Below, one piece after another: positions 31,405 through 39,886 of a stretch of DNA of 39,925 bases. The stretch comes from CAZZNQ01 sp964655775. GTDB lineage: Bacteria > Planctomycetota > Brocadiia > SM23-32. Position numbers and translations under genes: made by a program. The DNA lies in assembly GCA_964655775.1 (NCBI GenBank), contig CAZZNQ010000030.1:1-39925 (forward strand). Direction: 5' to 3'. The notes below the pieces were generated by a model. It was not told the DNA's origin, did not search any database, and was given only the letters and a program-made list of their open reading frames with translations. How positions within the stretch are numbered: the first letter of the stretch is position 1; each line of letters starts with the position of its first letter.

Positions 31405-32751
31405 ATGCAACTGAGCACCCGAAAACTCCTCGACCGCGCGTTCTCATCGGTCTGCGTCCTGTCCGTGGTGCTCATGGCGGCCGCGCTGCTCGTCCTGCTG
31501 GGCCCCATCGTGGTGCGCGGCGTGGGGGCGTTTTTCTTCCGGGAAACGGTGGAGCACCGCCGGTTTGTTCTGGAGAAGCTCAGTCGGGGCGACCGGGCCG
31601 AGGTGCAGGCGGAGCTCAAGAAAGCCGAGGAAGCACGTCAGCCGGTGTACGACATGCTGGACGAGTTCGACGCCCGACTTGCGGACATGGGGTTCCTGGA
31701 GCGCCGCGAGTGGGAAGGGAGATTCACCCAGTTGAAGGACGCCGTGCGGGAGCTGCTAGGCCCGCTGCCGGACGACCAGCCGGCCGTCGTTATGCGCGAG
31801 CAGTACGGCGAGACGCGATGGGACCAGGCGCTCGAGAGGCGACATGATCTGCTATACCTGACTACGTACGATTACTCGGATCCCACGGTTCTCGGCAAGA
31901 AGGTATACAAGCCCCGCTCCGAGCAGTTCGCCGGCACCGTTCTCGAGCCGTTGTTCCCTTACGTGGAGCAGCATACCGAGGAGATGCTCAGGCCGCGATG
32001 GAAACTCTACTGGCGGTTTCTGGTTGACGAACCGTTCGACGCGAACTTCTTCGGCGGCATCGGGCCCGCGGTAGTCGGCACGCTGTACCTGACGATCGGC
32101 GCGATGTTGATCGCCGGCCCCATGGGCATCCTGGCGGCCATCTACCTTGCCGAATACGCCGGCACCAACTGGTTCATCAGCGTCATACGCAGTTGCATCA
32201 GCACCCTGGCCGGCGTCCCCAGCATCGTATTCGGCCTGTTCGGATTGGCATTCTTCATAAACGCGCTGCACGTCTCCGAAACCAAGAGCGTGCTGGCGGG
32301 TTCGCTTACGCTGGCGGTACTGGTGTTGCCCACCGTCATCCGGGCCTCGGAGGAGGCGATCAAGGCCGTCCCCGCTTCGTACCGCGAGGCGTCTCTGAGC
32401 CTGGGCGCGAGCAAGTGGCGCACGTCCTTCCTGGTCGTCTTCCCGGCGGCGCTGCCGGGCATACTCACCAGCATCATCATCAGCATGGGCAGGGCGGCCG
32501 GTGAGACGGCGCCCATCATCTTCACCGCGGCCGTCAGCCTGGGCAAAGCGCCCAAGGTATGGGAGGTTTTCTCGAAGCCCACGCCCGCGCTGCCCTGGAA
32601 CATATACAATCTCGCCACGGAGCACGAGGCGGTGGACCGAATCCGGCACGTGCAGTACGGTATGGTGTTGACGCTCATCGCCATCGTGCTGCTGCTGAAC
32701 CTGACGGCCATCCTGCTTCGGGCGCGAATAAGCAAGAAGCTGAGAGGTTGA
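31405..32751 (+). CDS. pstA: Phosphate ABC transporter permease PstA with large periplasmic insertion
   Basis: 448 residues against about 280-300 for typical PstA. Span 1 (about 13-37) is followed by about 165 mostly charged residues, including a probable coiled coil (about 50-95; FVLEKL, AEVQAELKKAEEA). The normal permease part starts near 218 with VVGTLYLTIGAMLIAGPMG and continues with the five remaining spans, the coupling loop REASLSLGASKWRTS and GRAAGETAPIIFTA. By topology the insertion faces the periplasm, where it could contact PstS or the outer envelope. It pairs with PstC; 10 nt separate it from pstB. Core function is secure; the insertion's role is unknown. Confidence 0.92.
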   Translation: MQLSTRKLLDRAFSSVCVLSVVLMAAALLVLLGPIVVRGVGAFFFRETVEHRRFVLEKLSRGDRAEVQAELKKAEEARQPVYDMLDEFDARLADMGFLERREWEGRFTQLKDAVRELLGPLPDDQPAVVMREQYGETRWDQALERRHDLLYLTTYDYSDPTVLGKKVYKPRSEQFAGTVLEPLFPYVEQHTEEMLRPRWKLYWRFLVDEPFDANFFGGIGPAVVGTLYLTIGAMLIAGPMGILAAIYLAEYAGTNWFISVIRSCISTLAGVPSIVFGLFGLAFFINALHVSETKSVLAGSLTLAVLVLPTVIRASEEAIKAVPASYREASLSLGASKWRTSFLVVFPAALPGILTSIIISMGRAAGETAPIIFTAAVSLGKAPKVWEVFSKPTPALPWNIYNLATEHEAVDRIRHVQYGMVLTLIAIVLLLNLTAILLRARISKKLRG

Positions 32752-32761
32752 TATAGAACAC

Positions 32762-33589
32762 ATGGGCTCCGACACACCCATCGTGAGAGTGAACACGCCC
32801 ACCGAGACCGGCGACCGCGAAGAAATCGAGCGAAGCAAACCGATTGTGGAAGCCGAGGATTTCTCCGTCCATTACGGCGAGAAGGCGGCCGTCAAGGAGG
32901 TCTCCCTGGGCATTCCAGCCGGGATGGTCACGGCCATCATCGGTCCCAGCGGCTGCGGCAAGAGCACATTCCTGCGCGCCATCAACCGCATGAACGACCT
33001 GATACCCGGCTGCCATGCCACCGGCAAGCTCATGCTGGAGGGGCATGACCTCTACGCCCCCCGCCTGGACGTGGTGCAACTGCGCAAGCGCGTGGGCATG
33101 GTATTCCAGCGCCCGAACCCGTTCCCGAAGTCCATCTTCGACAACGTCTGCTACGGCCCCCGTATCCACGGCGGGAACAACAAACAGGAGCTTCGGGCCC
33201 TGGCCGAGCGCAGTCTCAGGCGGGCGGGGTTGTGGGAAGAGGTGAAGGACCGTCTCGGCGACAACGCCGTTGCGCTCTCCGGTGGCCAGCAGCAGCGCCT
33301 CTGCATAGCGCGCGCGCTGGCTGTCAAGCCGGAGGTGCTGCTGATGGACGAGCCGGCGTCGGCGCTGGATCCCCGCTCGACCGCCCGGGTGGAGGATTTG
33401 ATTTCCGAGTTGCGCGGCGACTATACCATTATCATTGTCACGCATAACATGCAGCAGGCCGCGCGCGTGTCGGACATGACCGCCTTCCTCTACGAAGGCG
33501 TTCTCGTGGAGTTCGGGCAGACAGACCAGATCTTCACCAACCCGCGCGAGCGGGCAACCGAGGACTACATCACCGGTCGTTTCGGCTAA
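32762..33589 (+). CDS. pstB: Phosphate ABC transporter ATP-binding protein PstB
   Basis: 275 residues. Walker A GPSGCGKST (about 61-69), Q-loop VFQRPNPFPKS (the PstB signature), ABC signature LSGGQQQR, Walker B VLLMDEPASALD and the switch His in VTHNMQQ are all present. It powers phosphate import at the cytoplasmic face of PstCA. An N-terminal lead of about 25 residues before the ABC domain is longer than in E. coli (257 residues). The ribosome-binding site is weak (GAGAGG about 14 nt away), so translation may be coupled to pstA. Confidence 0.96.
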   Translation: MGSDTPIVRVNTPTETGDREEIERSKPIVEAEDFSVHYGEKAAVKEVSLGIPAGMVTAIIGPSGCGKSTFLRAINRMNDLIPGCHATGKLMLEGHDLYAPRLDVVQLRKRVGMVFQRPNPFPKSIFDNVCYGPRIHGGNNKQELRALAERSLRRAGLWEEVKDRLGDNAVALSGGQQQRLCIARALAVKPEVLLMDEPASALDPRSTARVEDLISELRGDYTIIIVTHNMQQAARVSDMTAFLYEGVLVEFGQTDQIFTNPRERATEDYITGRFG

Positions 33590-33608
33590 TGCGGAACCGG
33601 AGAAGGCA

Positions 33609-34274
33609 ATGACCCTGCACCTGCAGAGAGCGTTGGACGCGCTGAAGAAGAAGTTGCTCTCGCTCAGCGCCGTCGTCGAGGAAAGCGTCGAGAAGGCGGT
33701 GCGGTCCGTGGTCGAGCACGACCGCGAACTGGCCGAAGAGGTCATAAGGGACGACCCTTCCGTCGACCGCAAGGAAGTGGACCTGGAAGAAGAGTGTCTG
33801 AAGACTCTGGCGCTGCATCAGCCGGTGGCCATCGACTTACGGTTCGTGATCGCACTGCTGAAGATCAACAACGATCTCGAGCGGATCGGCGACCTCGCGG
33901 TCAACATCGCCGAGCAGTCCACCTTCCTGGCCACGCGGCCTCAGTCGAACATCCCCTTCGACTTCCCCACCATGGCCGAGAAGGCACGCTGGATGCTGGG
34001 GCGCAGCATGGACGCTCTGGTCAATCTGGACGCGGGCCTGGCCCAGGAGGTCTGCGCGGCCGATGACGAGGTGGACGCCATCAACCGCGAGATGTACGGA
34101 CAGGTGCAGGATGGCATTCGCGAGAATCCGCAGCACATGGGGCGCCTTATCCGCCTGCTGGAGGTCTCACGCAATCTGGAACGCATCGCGGACCACGCCA
34201 CCAACATCGCCGAAGACGTCATCTACATGGTCGAAGGCCGTATCATCCGCCACCGGGCCGAGACTTACCGTTAA
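33609..34274 (+). CDS. phoU: Phosphate transport regulator PhoU
   Basis: 221 residues, all helical, two PhoU three-helix repeats. Each carries the metal-contact signature: NNDLERIGDLAVNIAE in the first and SRNLERIADHATNIAEDV in the second. PhoU links PstB activity to PhoR, restraining the Pho response when phosphate is ample. It lies 19 nt after pstB, the standard final position of the pst operon. GGAGAAGG precedes the ATG. Confidence 0.95.
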   Translation: MTLHLQRALDALKKKLLSLSAVVEESVEKAVRSVVEHDRELAEEVIRDDPSVDRKEVDLEEECLKTLALHQPVAIDLRFVIALLKINNDLERIGDLAVNIAEQSTFLATRPQSNIPFDFPTMAEKARWMLGRSMDALVNLDAGLAQEVCAADDEVDAINREMYGQVQDGIRENPQHMGRLIRLLEVSRNLERIADHATNIAEDVIYMVEGRIIRHRAETYR

Positions 34275-34298
34275 GCGGACGCGTACGCCGTCCTCGCG

Positions 34299-34327
34299 TT
34301 GCTGCCGGGTCCCTTCGTGCCTATAAT
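34299..34327 (+). promoter_or_regulatory. Promoter for the GH5-like glycosidase gene
   Basis: A perfect -10 TATAAT (34322-34327) with -35 TTGCTG (34299-34304) at 17 bp. Start near 34334 gives a leader of about 84 nt to the GTG at 34418. It lies directly after phoU and would make the glycosidase independent of the pst operon. Confidence 0.55.
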
Positions 34328-34417
34328 GCCGCTCTCGTTGGCCCCGCTCTGCGTGCACGAAAAGTGTGACGGAAGAGCGGGTTCTCGCCGCCCGCAACGC
34401 AGGCAGGAGATGGAACG

Positions 34418-35686
34418 GTGAAAGCACCCCTGGAGTCGCGAATCGGCGTTGGCGTTATGGCAGCGGCCACGCTGGCCGTCCTGGCGTTCGCTTCGCTGGG
34501 CGCCGGTGGCGGCGCTTCGCTCGAGCCGTACCGCGGCCTCGGGTCGGTGCAGACAGCCGCCCCGGGCCTCCACGTCGGCGCCGACGGCGTTCTCCTGCGC
34601 GACGGGAAGCCCTACCGGGGGATCGGGATCAACTACTTCAGCCTGTTCTACGACACGCTGCTGGGCCCCGATGACGAGGGCTACCGCCGCAAACTGGAGG
34701 TGCTGGCCGAGCGCGGCATCCCTTTCTGCAGGTTTATGGCGGCGGGCTTCTGGCCCAAGCACATGCGGCTGTACCTGGACGACAAGGCCGAGTACTACCG
34801 GCGCTTGGACGACGTTGTCCGCGAGGCCGAGCGAACCGGCGTGGGTCTGATACCTTCGCTCTTCTGGCACGCGGCGTGCGTCCCCGACATGCTGGGCGAA
34901 CCGGTGAGCGCCTGGGGCGATGCGGACAGCCAGACACGGCAGTTCATGCGTAGGTATACCACAGAAATGGTGGAGCGATACAAGGGATTTCCCGCCATCT
35001 GGGCCTGGGAATTCGGCAACGAGTACAACCTGCCGGCAGACCTGCCTAACGCCGACAAGCACCGGCCTTCCATAAACCCGCGCCTCGGCACGCCTGAGAC
35101 CAGGAGCGAACTGGACGACCTGACGGGGGAGATGGTAGTCGATGCCATCCGGGAGTTTGCCGAGACGGTCCGCGACGTGGACCCGCACCGGGCGATTCTC
35201 TCCGGCAACAGCCGACCGCGCCGGTACGGTTGGCACAACTGGCAAGAGGGCTCCTGGGCCCTGGACACACGCGAGCAGTACCGGGAGATACTCCTGAGGG
35301 ACAATCCCTATCCCGTCGACACTGTCACCATCCACCTCTACCCGCAGGCAGACGAGCTTTACTTCGAGGAAGTATCGCTGGAGGAATTCCTGAGCGTTAC
35401 CCTCGCGGCTTCGCGATCGGCGGGCAAGCCGCTGTTCGTCGGCGAGTTCGGCGCCAGCCGGTCGCTTGGCAGGGAGCAGGAGGAGGCCATGGTCAGGCGC
35501 ATGCTGGCCGCCATTGAGGGTCAGGGGGTGCCCCTCGCGGCTTTGTGGGTCTACGAACTTGCGCACCAGCAAGGCACCTACAACATCACGCCCGACAATG
35601 ACAGGGCGTACCAGCTTCAGCTCCTGCAGGAGGCCAACCGCCGATTGCAGCGTGAAGCGGAGATGCAGGCGCGCGGTGCGGAATAG
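34418..35686 (+). CDS. Exported GH5-like (clan A) glycoside hydrolase
   Basis: 422 residues. A signal peptide or membrane anchor (about 10-33) precedes a TIM barrel starting VLLRDGKPYRGIGINYF. The clan-A acid/base motif is WEFGNEYN with N201-E202, H306 lies in VTIHLYP, and the candidate nucleophile is E343 in FVGEFGAS. Spacing of the two glutamates (141 residues) fits GH5 and mannanase-like enzymes. It would cleave beta-linked polysaccharide or glycoside outside the cytoplasm. GTG start with AGGAGA at 34405-34410. It has its own promoter and converges on the Mur-ligase-like gene. The exact subfamily and substrate cannot be read. Confidence 0.85.
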   Translation: MKAPLESRIGVGVMAAATLAVLAFASLGAGGGASLEPYRGLGSVQTAAPGLHVGADGVLLRDGKPYRGIGINYFSLFYDTLLGPDDEGYRRKLEVLAERGIPFCRFMAAGFWPKHMRLYLDDKAEYYRRLDDVVREAERTGVGLIPSLFWHAACVPDMLGEPVSAWGDADSQTRQFMRRYTTEMVERYKGFPAIWAWEFGNEYNLPADLPNADKHRPSINPRLGTPETRSELDDLTGEMVVDAIREFAETVRDVDPHRAILSGNSRPRRYGWHNWQEGSWALDTREQYREILLRDNPYPVDTVTIHLYPQADELYFEEVSLEEFLSVTLAASRSAGKPLFVGEFGASRSLGREQEEAMVRRMLAAIEGQGVPLAALWVYELAHQQGTYNITPDNDRAYQLQLLQEANRRLQREAEMQARGAE

Positions 35687-35826
35687 CCAGTATGGGCGCC
35701 TGTGGGGCCGTCGGCACCCGCGACTCGCGAGTCCCTGCGGATTGGGGATAGGCGGGACCGTTTGATGCAGCCTGAGGTCGGGAGACGACCAATAGCCCGA
35801 GTCGGCCGGGCGGGGACCGCGCCGGG
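35687..35826. other. 140-bp convergent intergenic region
   Basis: It separates the stops of the GH5-like and Mur-ligase-like genes. It holds a 12-bp perfect palindrome, GACTCGCGAGTC (35722-35733), and a small stem GGTCG/CGACC (35776-35790). Neither looks like a normal terminator, and no gene is seen. Confidence 0.3.
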
Positions 35827-37119
35827 TCAGTAGACCTGCCAGCCTTCTTCGAGGTAGTCGCAGGTCTCGCAGTTGATGTTGATCAGTTGGCACTCATAGA
35901 GGTCGCAGAGGACCGGCACCCCCGAAAGCGCAAGCACCACGCGCGCCAGACGCTGAACGTTGGTGCCCTTGACCAGCACCACCTCGCCGGGGTGCAGATC
36001 CTCCTGCACAAAGCCAACGGCCCGGGAGGGCGACCTTCCCGCCTTGAGGACGGACGACCACCTCATGCCGGCCTGGGTGGCACCACGTCGGATCGCCCGG
36101 AAGCTGTTGCTGCTGCCGACGCAGATGATTCGGTCTGCGGCCCCGGCCGCCGCCCGACCGATTCTGCGGTAGAGGGCATGCCCGGAGCCACGGGGCTCCT
36201 CCACGTGACCGAGCACCAGCGTCTTGCGCGGAGCCTGGATCTGTGCCAGCAGCTCCAGGGCCGCGAAGATCGTCTCCTCGCCGCTCTTGCGCGTGTCGTC
36301 GATGGCATATGCTCCGTTCGGCAGTCGCACGGGGCAAAGCCGCAACGGCGAGGGCTCGAGGTGCTCCAGTTTGGCCAGCGCCTCGTCCAATGCCACACCT
36401 TCGGTCAGGGCGACCGCAACGGCAGCCAGGATGGGGTAGACCATTGTGCGCCCCAACAGCTTCGTCCGGGCGGTACGTACGTCTCCGCCCGCGTGCAGCT
36501 TGAACCGGGTGCCGTGGGGCCAGTCCAGCTCGACTTCCGTGGCGCGAACGTCGTTGCCCTCCCCAAGACCGAAGGTGACGACGCGGCGGTCCGTCTGCCG
36601 GACCATCCACTGCACGTTCGGGTCATCGCCGTTGAGGACCGCCGTTCCGTTCGGGGGCAGGGCGCGAGCCATCTCGAACTTCTCGGCCCGCGTCACTTTC
36701 AGACTCTCGAAGGACCGATTGTGCTCGCTGCCGATGGAGGTGACGACCACTACGTCCGGCTTTACGAGCCATGCCTGCGGTCCCATCTGCCCCGGCCCGT
36801 TGATGCCCACCTCCACCACGACCGGGCTCGCGCCCGGCTTTGTGGCAATGATGCGCCTGGCCACGGCCGAGCGTCCGTTTGCCTCGATTCGGTCGTACGG
36901 CTCAAGGCCTATTGCGGCACAGAGGGCGCGGGAGGTCGTCGTCTTGCCGAATGTGCCGACCACGGCCACCACGCGCGTGTCGCGAATGGCCAGGCGCCGG
37001 TAGGAAGCGGAGATCAGGCGAAAGACGGGCCGGACGCGTCGCAGTAGCTTCCACTCCAGTTCGACGAGGACCGCCCGGGAGCGGAACACTTCGCGGAAGT
37101 AGCCGAGACGGCTTGCCAT
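35827..37119 (-). CDS. Orphan MurF-like Mur ligase with four-cysteine C-terminal tail
   Basis: 430 residues. A basic helical lead of about 48 residues replaces the MurF UDP-substrate domain. The ATP-binding Mur domain follows with P-loop GTFGKTTTSR (55-64), EVGINGPGQ, VTSIGSEHNRSF (127-138), K147 in AEKFEM (the position of the carbamylated Lys in Mur ligases) and LNGDD. The C-terminal ligase domain has IDDTRKSGEET, comparable to MurF DDSYNANP. The last 26 residues contain C405, C410, C417 and C420 (C-x4-C-x6-C-x2-C), which could bind metal. The fold predicts ATP-dependent amide-bond formation on an acyl phosphate, but without the substrate domain it is probably not cell-wall MurF. It is not in a dcw cluster. 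A promoter is at 37240-37268. Confidence 0.8.
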   Translation of the reverse strand: MASRLGYFREVFRSRAVLVELEWKLLRRVRPVFRLISASYRRLAIRDTRVVAVVGTFGKTTTSRALCAAIGLEPYDRIEANGRSAVARRIIATKPGASPVVVEVGINGPGQMGPQAWLVKPDVVVVTSIGSEHNRSFESLKVTRAEKFEMARALPPNGTAVLNGDDPNVQWMVRQTDRRVVTFGLGEGNDVRATEVELDWPHGTRFKLHAGGDVRTARTKLLGRTMVYPILAAVAVALTEGVALDEALAKLEHLEPSPLRLCPVRLPNGAYAIDDTRKSGEETIFAALELLAQIQAPRKTLVLGHVEEPRGSGHALYRRIGRAAAGAADRIICVGSSNSFRAIRRGATQAGMRWSSVLKAGRSPSRAVGFVQEDLHPGEVVLVKGTNVQRLARVVLALSGVPVLCDLYECQLININCETCDYLEEGWQVY

Positions 37120-37239
37120 GCGAGGCGCCTTGTCTTGCCGATGGTAGCGTTGGGCGGCAGATCGACCGGAAACCCCGCAGGCTCGATCCGGTCGGGACCG
37201 CTGCCCTGGGATTGCCTCCTCAGATGCCCGCCGCAGTCC

Positions 37240-37268
37240 ATTCTAAATCGTGGCCGCGGGGACCGCAA
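37240..37268 (-). promoter_or_regulatory. Promoter for the Mur-ligase-like gene
   Basis: Minus strand: -35 TTGCGG (37268-37263), 17-bp spacer, -10 TAGAAT (37245-37240). Start near 37233 gives a leader of about 114 nt. An AGGAGG within the leader has no start codon at a suitable distance. Confidence 0.45.
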
Positions 37269-37414
37269 AAGGGCGCTCGGAGAAGGCGGATTCAGGCTGC
37301 AGTGCCGGCCCCGATGGCATGCCCTTGCAGGTGACACTACAATGTCCGATAGGTTTCAGTCACTTGCGCGGACGCGCAGAGAATCCAGCGCCCGAGAGGG
37401 CAGAGGACCACGGG

Positions 37415-39886
37415 ATGCAGCCGACGACGAACGGGACCGACGAAGTGAAGGAAAGAGTGCAGGAACTGCTCGCCCAGATGACGCGGGAGGAGAAGGCCGA
37501 TCTGCTGACGGGCGTGGACATGTGGCATTTCAAGAGCGTGGAACGGCTCGGAGTGAAGTCCATGCGGGTCACCGACTGCGGCCACGGTGTCACTCTGACC
37601 GGCGATCCGCGCAACCTCAACGGCACCTGCTTCCCGACGGCCGTGGGGCAGGCGTCGACGTGGAACTACGACCTGATCCGTCGGCAGGGCGAGGCGATGG
37701 GCGAGGAAGTGCGCGGGCTGGGCTACTCGATGCTGCTCGGGCCAATGGTGAACCTGCACCGGTTCCCGCTGGGCGGGCGCAACTACGAGACCTACTCGGA
37801 GGACCCCTACCTCGCAGGCCGGATGGCGGCGGCGCTGATCGAGGGGATCCAGTCGCGCGGCCCCGGCGCCTGCATAAAGGGTTTCACGGCGAACAACCAG
37901 CAGGCCGAACAGACGACTACCAGCGCCGAGATCGACGAGCGTACGCTGCGCGAGATCTACTGCCCGGCGTTTCGGATTCCGGTCCAGGGCGCCCATCCAC
38001 CGTATGCCATCATGACTTCGTACAACCTGTTGAATGGCGAACACACCTCCGAGAACGCGCACCTGATCCGCGACATCATCAAGCGCGACTGGGCGTACGA
38101 GGGCGTCGTTCTCTCGGACTGGCGCGGGGTTCACACCACGGACGCCATCGCTGCGGGCCTCGATCTGGAGATGCCGGGACCGGGCAAGTACCTCACGAAG
38201 GAGAACGTCCTGCAGGCCATCGAGGACGGCGTGATCGACGATGCGGAACTGGACGACCGCGCGGGCCGAATCCTGGGCATGATTCTGAGATCGACGCGCG
38301 AGGATGCCCCGGAAGGTGAGGTGGACTCACCCGCGCATCGCAGCCTCGCGCGCGAGGTCGCCGAGGAAGCGATCGTGCTCCTCAAGAACGACGACGTTCT
38401 TCCTTTCTCGACGGGGCTCAAGAGCCTTGCCGTGATCGGCCCGAACGCCGAGCAGGCCAGGCTGGGCGGCGGCGGCAGCGCTTCCGTCGCGCCGCCATAC
38501 TCGGTCGGCGTGCTGGACGGCATTATCGACCAATGCGGTGGGGAAGTAGAGGTCCGCTACGCCGAGGGATGCGCCTCGGTCGGCGCGCTCGGCGTGCTTA
38601 CCAACGACTGCATCCGCGCCGGCGACTCGCCCGACGGGGAGCCCGGCTTCCTGGCCGAGTTCTTTGCCAATGAGACGTGCGAGGGCGAACCGGCGGCTAC
38701 CACCGTTCAGCGTCAGGTGGACTTCTCCTGGGGCTGGGCGGCGCCGGCGGCGGGCATGCCGCGCGGCGGTTACTCGGTTCGCTGGTCGGGCTGCCTCGTT
38801 CCGCGTGAGTCGGGCAGCCATCGCCTCGGCGTGGCCGGCCACGGCCGGTTCCGGCTCTGCGTTGACGGTGAGCCCTGGATCGACGAATGGGAGACCGGCG
38901 GCGGGGAACACGGCGTCCCCGAACATACCGTCGTCAGCCGCGAACTGGACCTCACTGCCGGGGAGCCGGTGAATCTGCGGCTTGAATACGCCAAGACCGG
39001 CAACCCGGCTTCGGCGCGGCTGGAGTGGTGCGAGCCCGGCGCTCCGGACCCCGTCGATGCCGCCGCTGAAGCAGCGCGCGGGGCCGACGCCGCCATCGTC
39101 TGCGTGGGCCTCTCGAACAGCCACGAGGGCGGCCTCCTGGACCGCAAGGGGCTTGCGCTCCCCGGCGAGCAGGACCGTCTCGTGCAGGCCGTCGCCGGGG
39201 CCAACCCCAACACGGTCGTCGTCATCATCGGCGGAAACCCCGTGCGCGTCAGCCCCTGGATTGATCAGGTCGCGGCGGTGCTCGAAGCCTGGTACCCCGG
39301 CCAGGAGGGCGGCAACGCCGTCGCGCGAGTCCTGTTCGGCGACGTCAACCCCTCCGGCAGACTCCCGGACACCTTCCCGAGGCGGCTCGAAGACACGCCC
39401 GCCCACGGCAACTATCCCGGCGACGGCGTCAAGGTCCACTATCGCGAAGGCGTCTTCGTCGGCTACCGCCACTACCTGTCCAAAGACGTCGAGCCCCAGT
39501 TCCCGTTCGGCTTCGGCCTCTCCTACACCACCTTCGAGTACGGCGACGTCAGCCTCTCCGCCGATACCCTCTCGGCCGATGGCACGCTCACGGCCTCCGT
39601 CGACGTGACCAACACCGGCGAGCGCGCCGGCAAGGAGGTCGTGCAGCTCTACGTCCGCGACGTCGAGTCATCCGTCCCGCGCCCGCTGCGGGAGCTGAAA
39701 GGCTTCGAGAAAGTCGAGATACAGCCGGGCGAGACGCGCACCGTCTCGTTCGCCGTAACTCCCGATGATCTCGCCTTCTACGATGTTGAATCCTGCTCCT
39801 GGCTCGCCGAGCCCGGCACCTTCGAGCTCATGCTCGGGCGCTCCTGCGCAGACGGTTCCACGGCGCGCTTCGCCTACCTCGGCTGA
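37415..39886 (+). CDS. GH3-family beta-glycosidase with inserted PA14 domain
   Basis: 823 residues from the ATG at 37415. The N-terminal barrel has GVKSMRVTDCGHGV, GRNYETYSEDPYLAG (121-135) and the nucleophile D235 in VVLSDWRGVH. The second domain follows (AIVLLKNDDVLP), interrupted by a PA14 carbohydrate-binding domain (about 408-545), then GRLPDTFP, YREGVFVGYRHY, FPFGFGLSYTTF and a C-terminal fibronectin III-like domain. This is the layout of GH3 beta-glucosidases such as those with PA14 inserts. The usual KH(F/Y)-x-x-NNQE reads K155-G156-F and NNQQ, so a sugar-contacting His is Gly. No signal peptide is seen, so it is probably cytoplasmic, acting on imported oligosaccharides. The open frame runs back to 37250; GAGGA about 8 nt before 37415 and the domain start favour 37415. 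Confidence 0.92.
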   Translation: MQPTTNGTDEVKERVQELLAQMTREEKADLLTGVDMWHFKSVERLGVKSMRVTDCGHGVTLTGDPRNLNGTCFPTAVGQASTWNYDLIRRQGEAMGEEVRGLGYSMLLGPMVNLHRFPLGGRNYETYSEDPYLAGRMAAALIEGIQSRGPGACIKGFTANNQQAEQTTTSAEIDERTLREIYCPAFRIPVQGAHPPYAIMTSYNLLNGEHTSENAHLIRDIIKRDWAYEGVVLSDWRGVHTTDAIAAGLDLEMPGPGKYLTKENVLQAIEDGVIDDAELDDRAGRILGMILRSTREDAPEGEVDSPAHRSLAREVAEEAIVLLKNDDVLPFSTGLKSLAVIGPNAEQARLGGGGSASVAPPYSVGVLDGIIDQCGGEVEVRYAEGCASVGALGVLTNDCIRAGDSPDGEPGFLAEFFANETCEGEPAATTVQRQVDFSWGWAAPAAGMPRGGYSVRWSGCLVPRESGSHRLGVAGHGRFRLCVDGEPWIDEWETGGGEHGVPEHTVVSRELDLTAGEPVNLRLEYAKTGNPASARLEWCEPGAPDPVDAAAEAARGADAAIVCVGLSNSHEGGLLDRKGLALPGEQDRLVQAVAGANPNTVVVIIGGNPVRVSPWIDQVAAVLEAWYPGQEGGNAVARVLFGDVNPSGRLPDTFPRRLEDTPAHGNYPGDGVKVHYREGVFVGYRHYLSKDVEPQFPFGFGLSYTTFEYGDVSLSADTLSADGTLTASVDVTNTGERAGKEVVQLYVRDVESSVPRPLRELKGFEKVEIQPGETRTVSFAVTPDDLAFYDVESCSWLAEPGTFELMLGRSCADGSTARFAYLG

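Noticed and set aside
35722..35733. Perfect palindrome GACTCGCGAGTC in the convergent gap
   Set aside because: It has no loop for a hairpin terminator, no T-run and no promoter nearby; chance occurrence in GC-rich DNA is plausible.
37315..37330. TGGCAT followed by TTGCAG upstream of the GH3 gene, resembling a sigma54 promoter
   Set aside because: Only 9 bp separate GG and GC; sigma54 needs 10, and a 1-bp deletion usually abolishes activity.
37250..37414. In-frame 55-codon extension upstream of the GH3 domain
   Set aside because: No domain similarity, rich in Arg/Gly, and it contains promoter-like and palindromic DNA.
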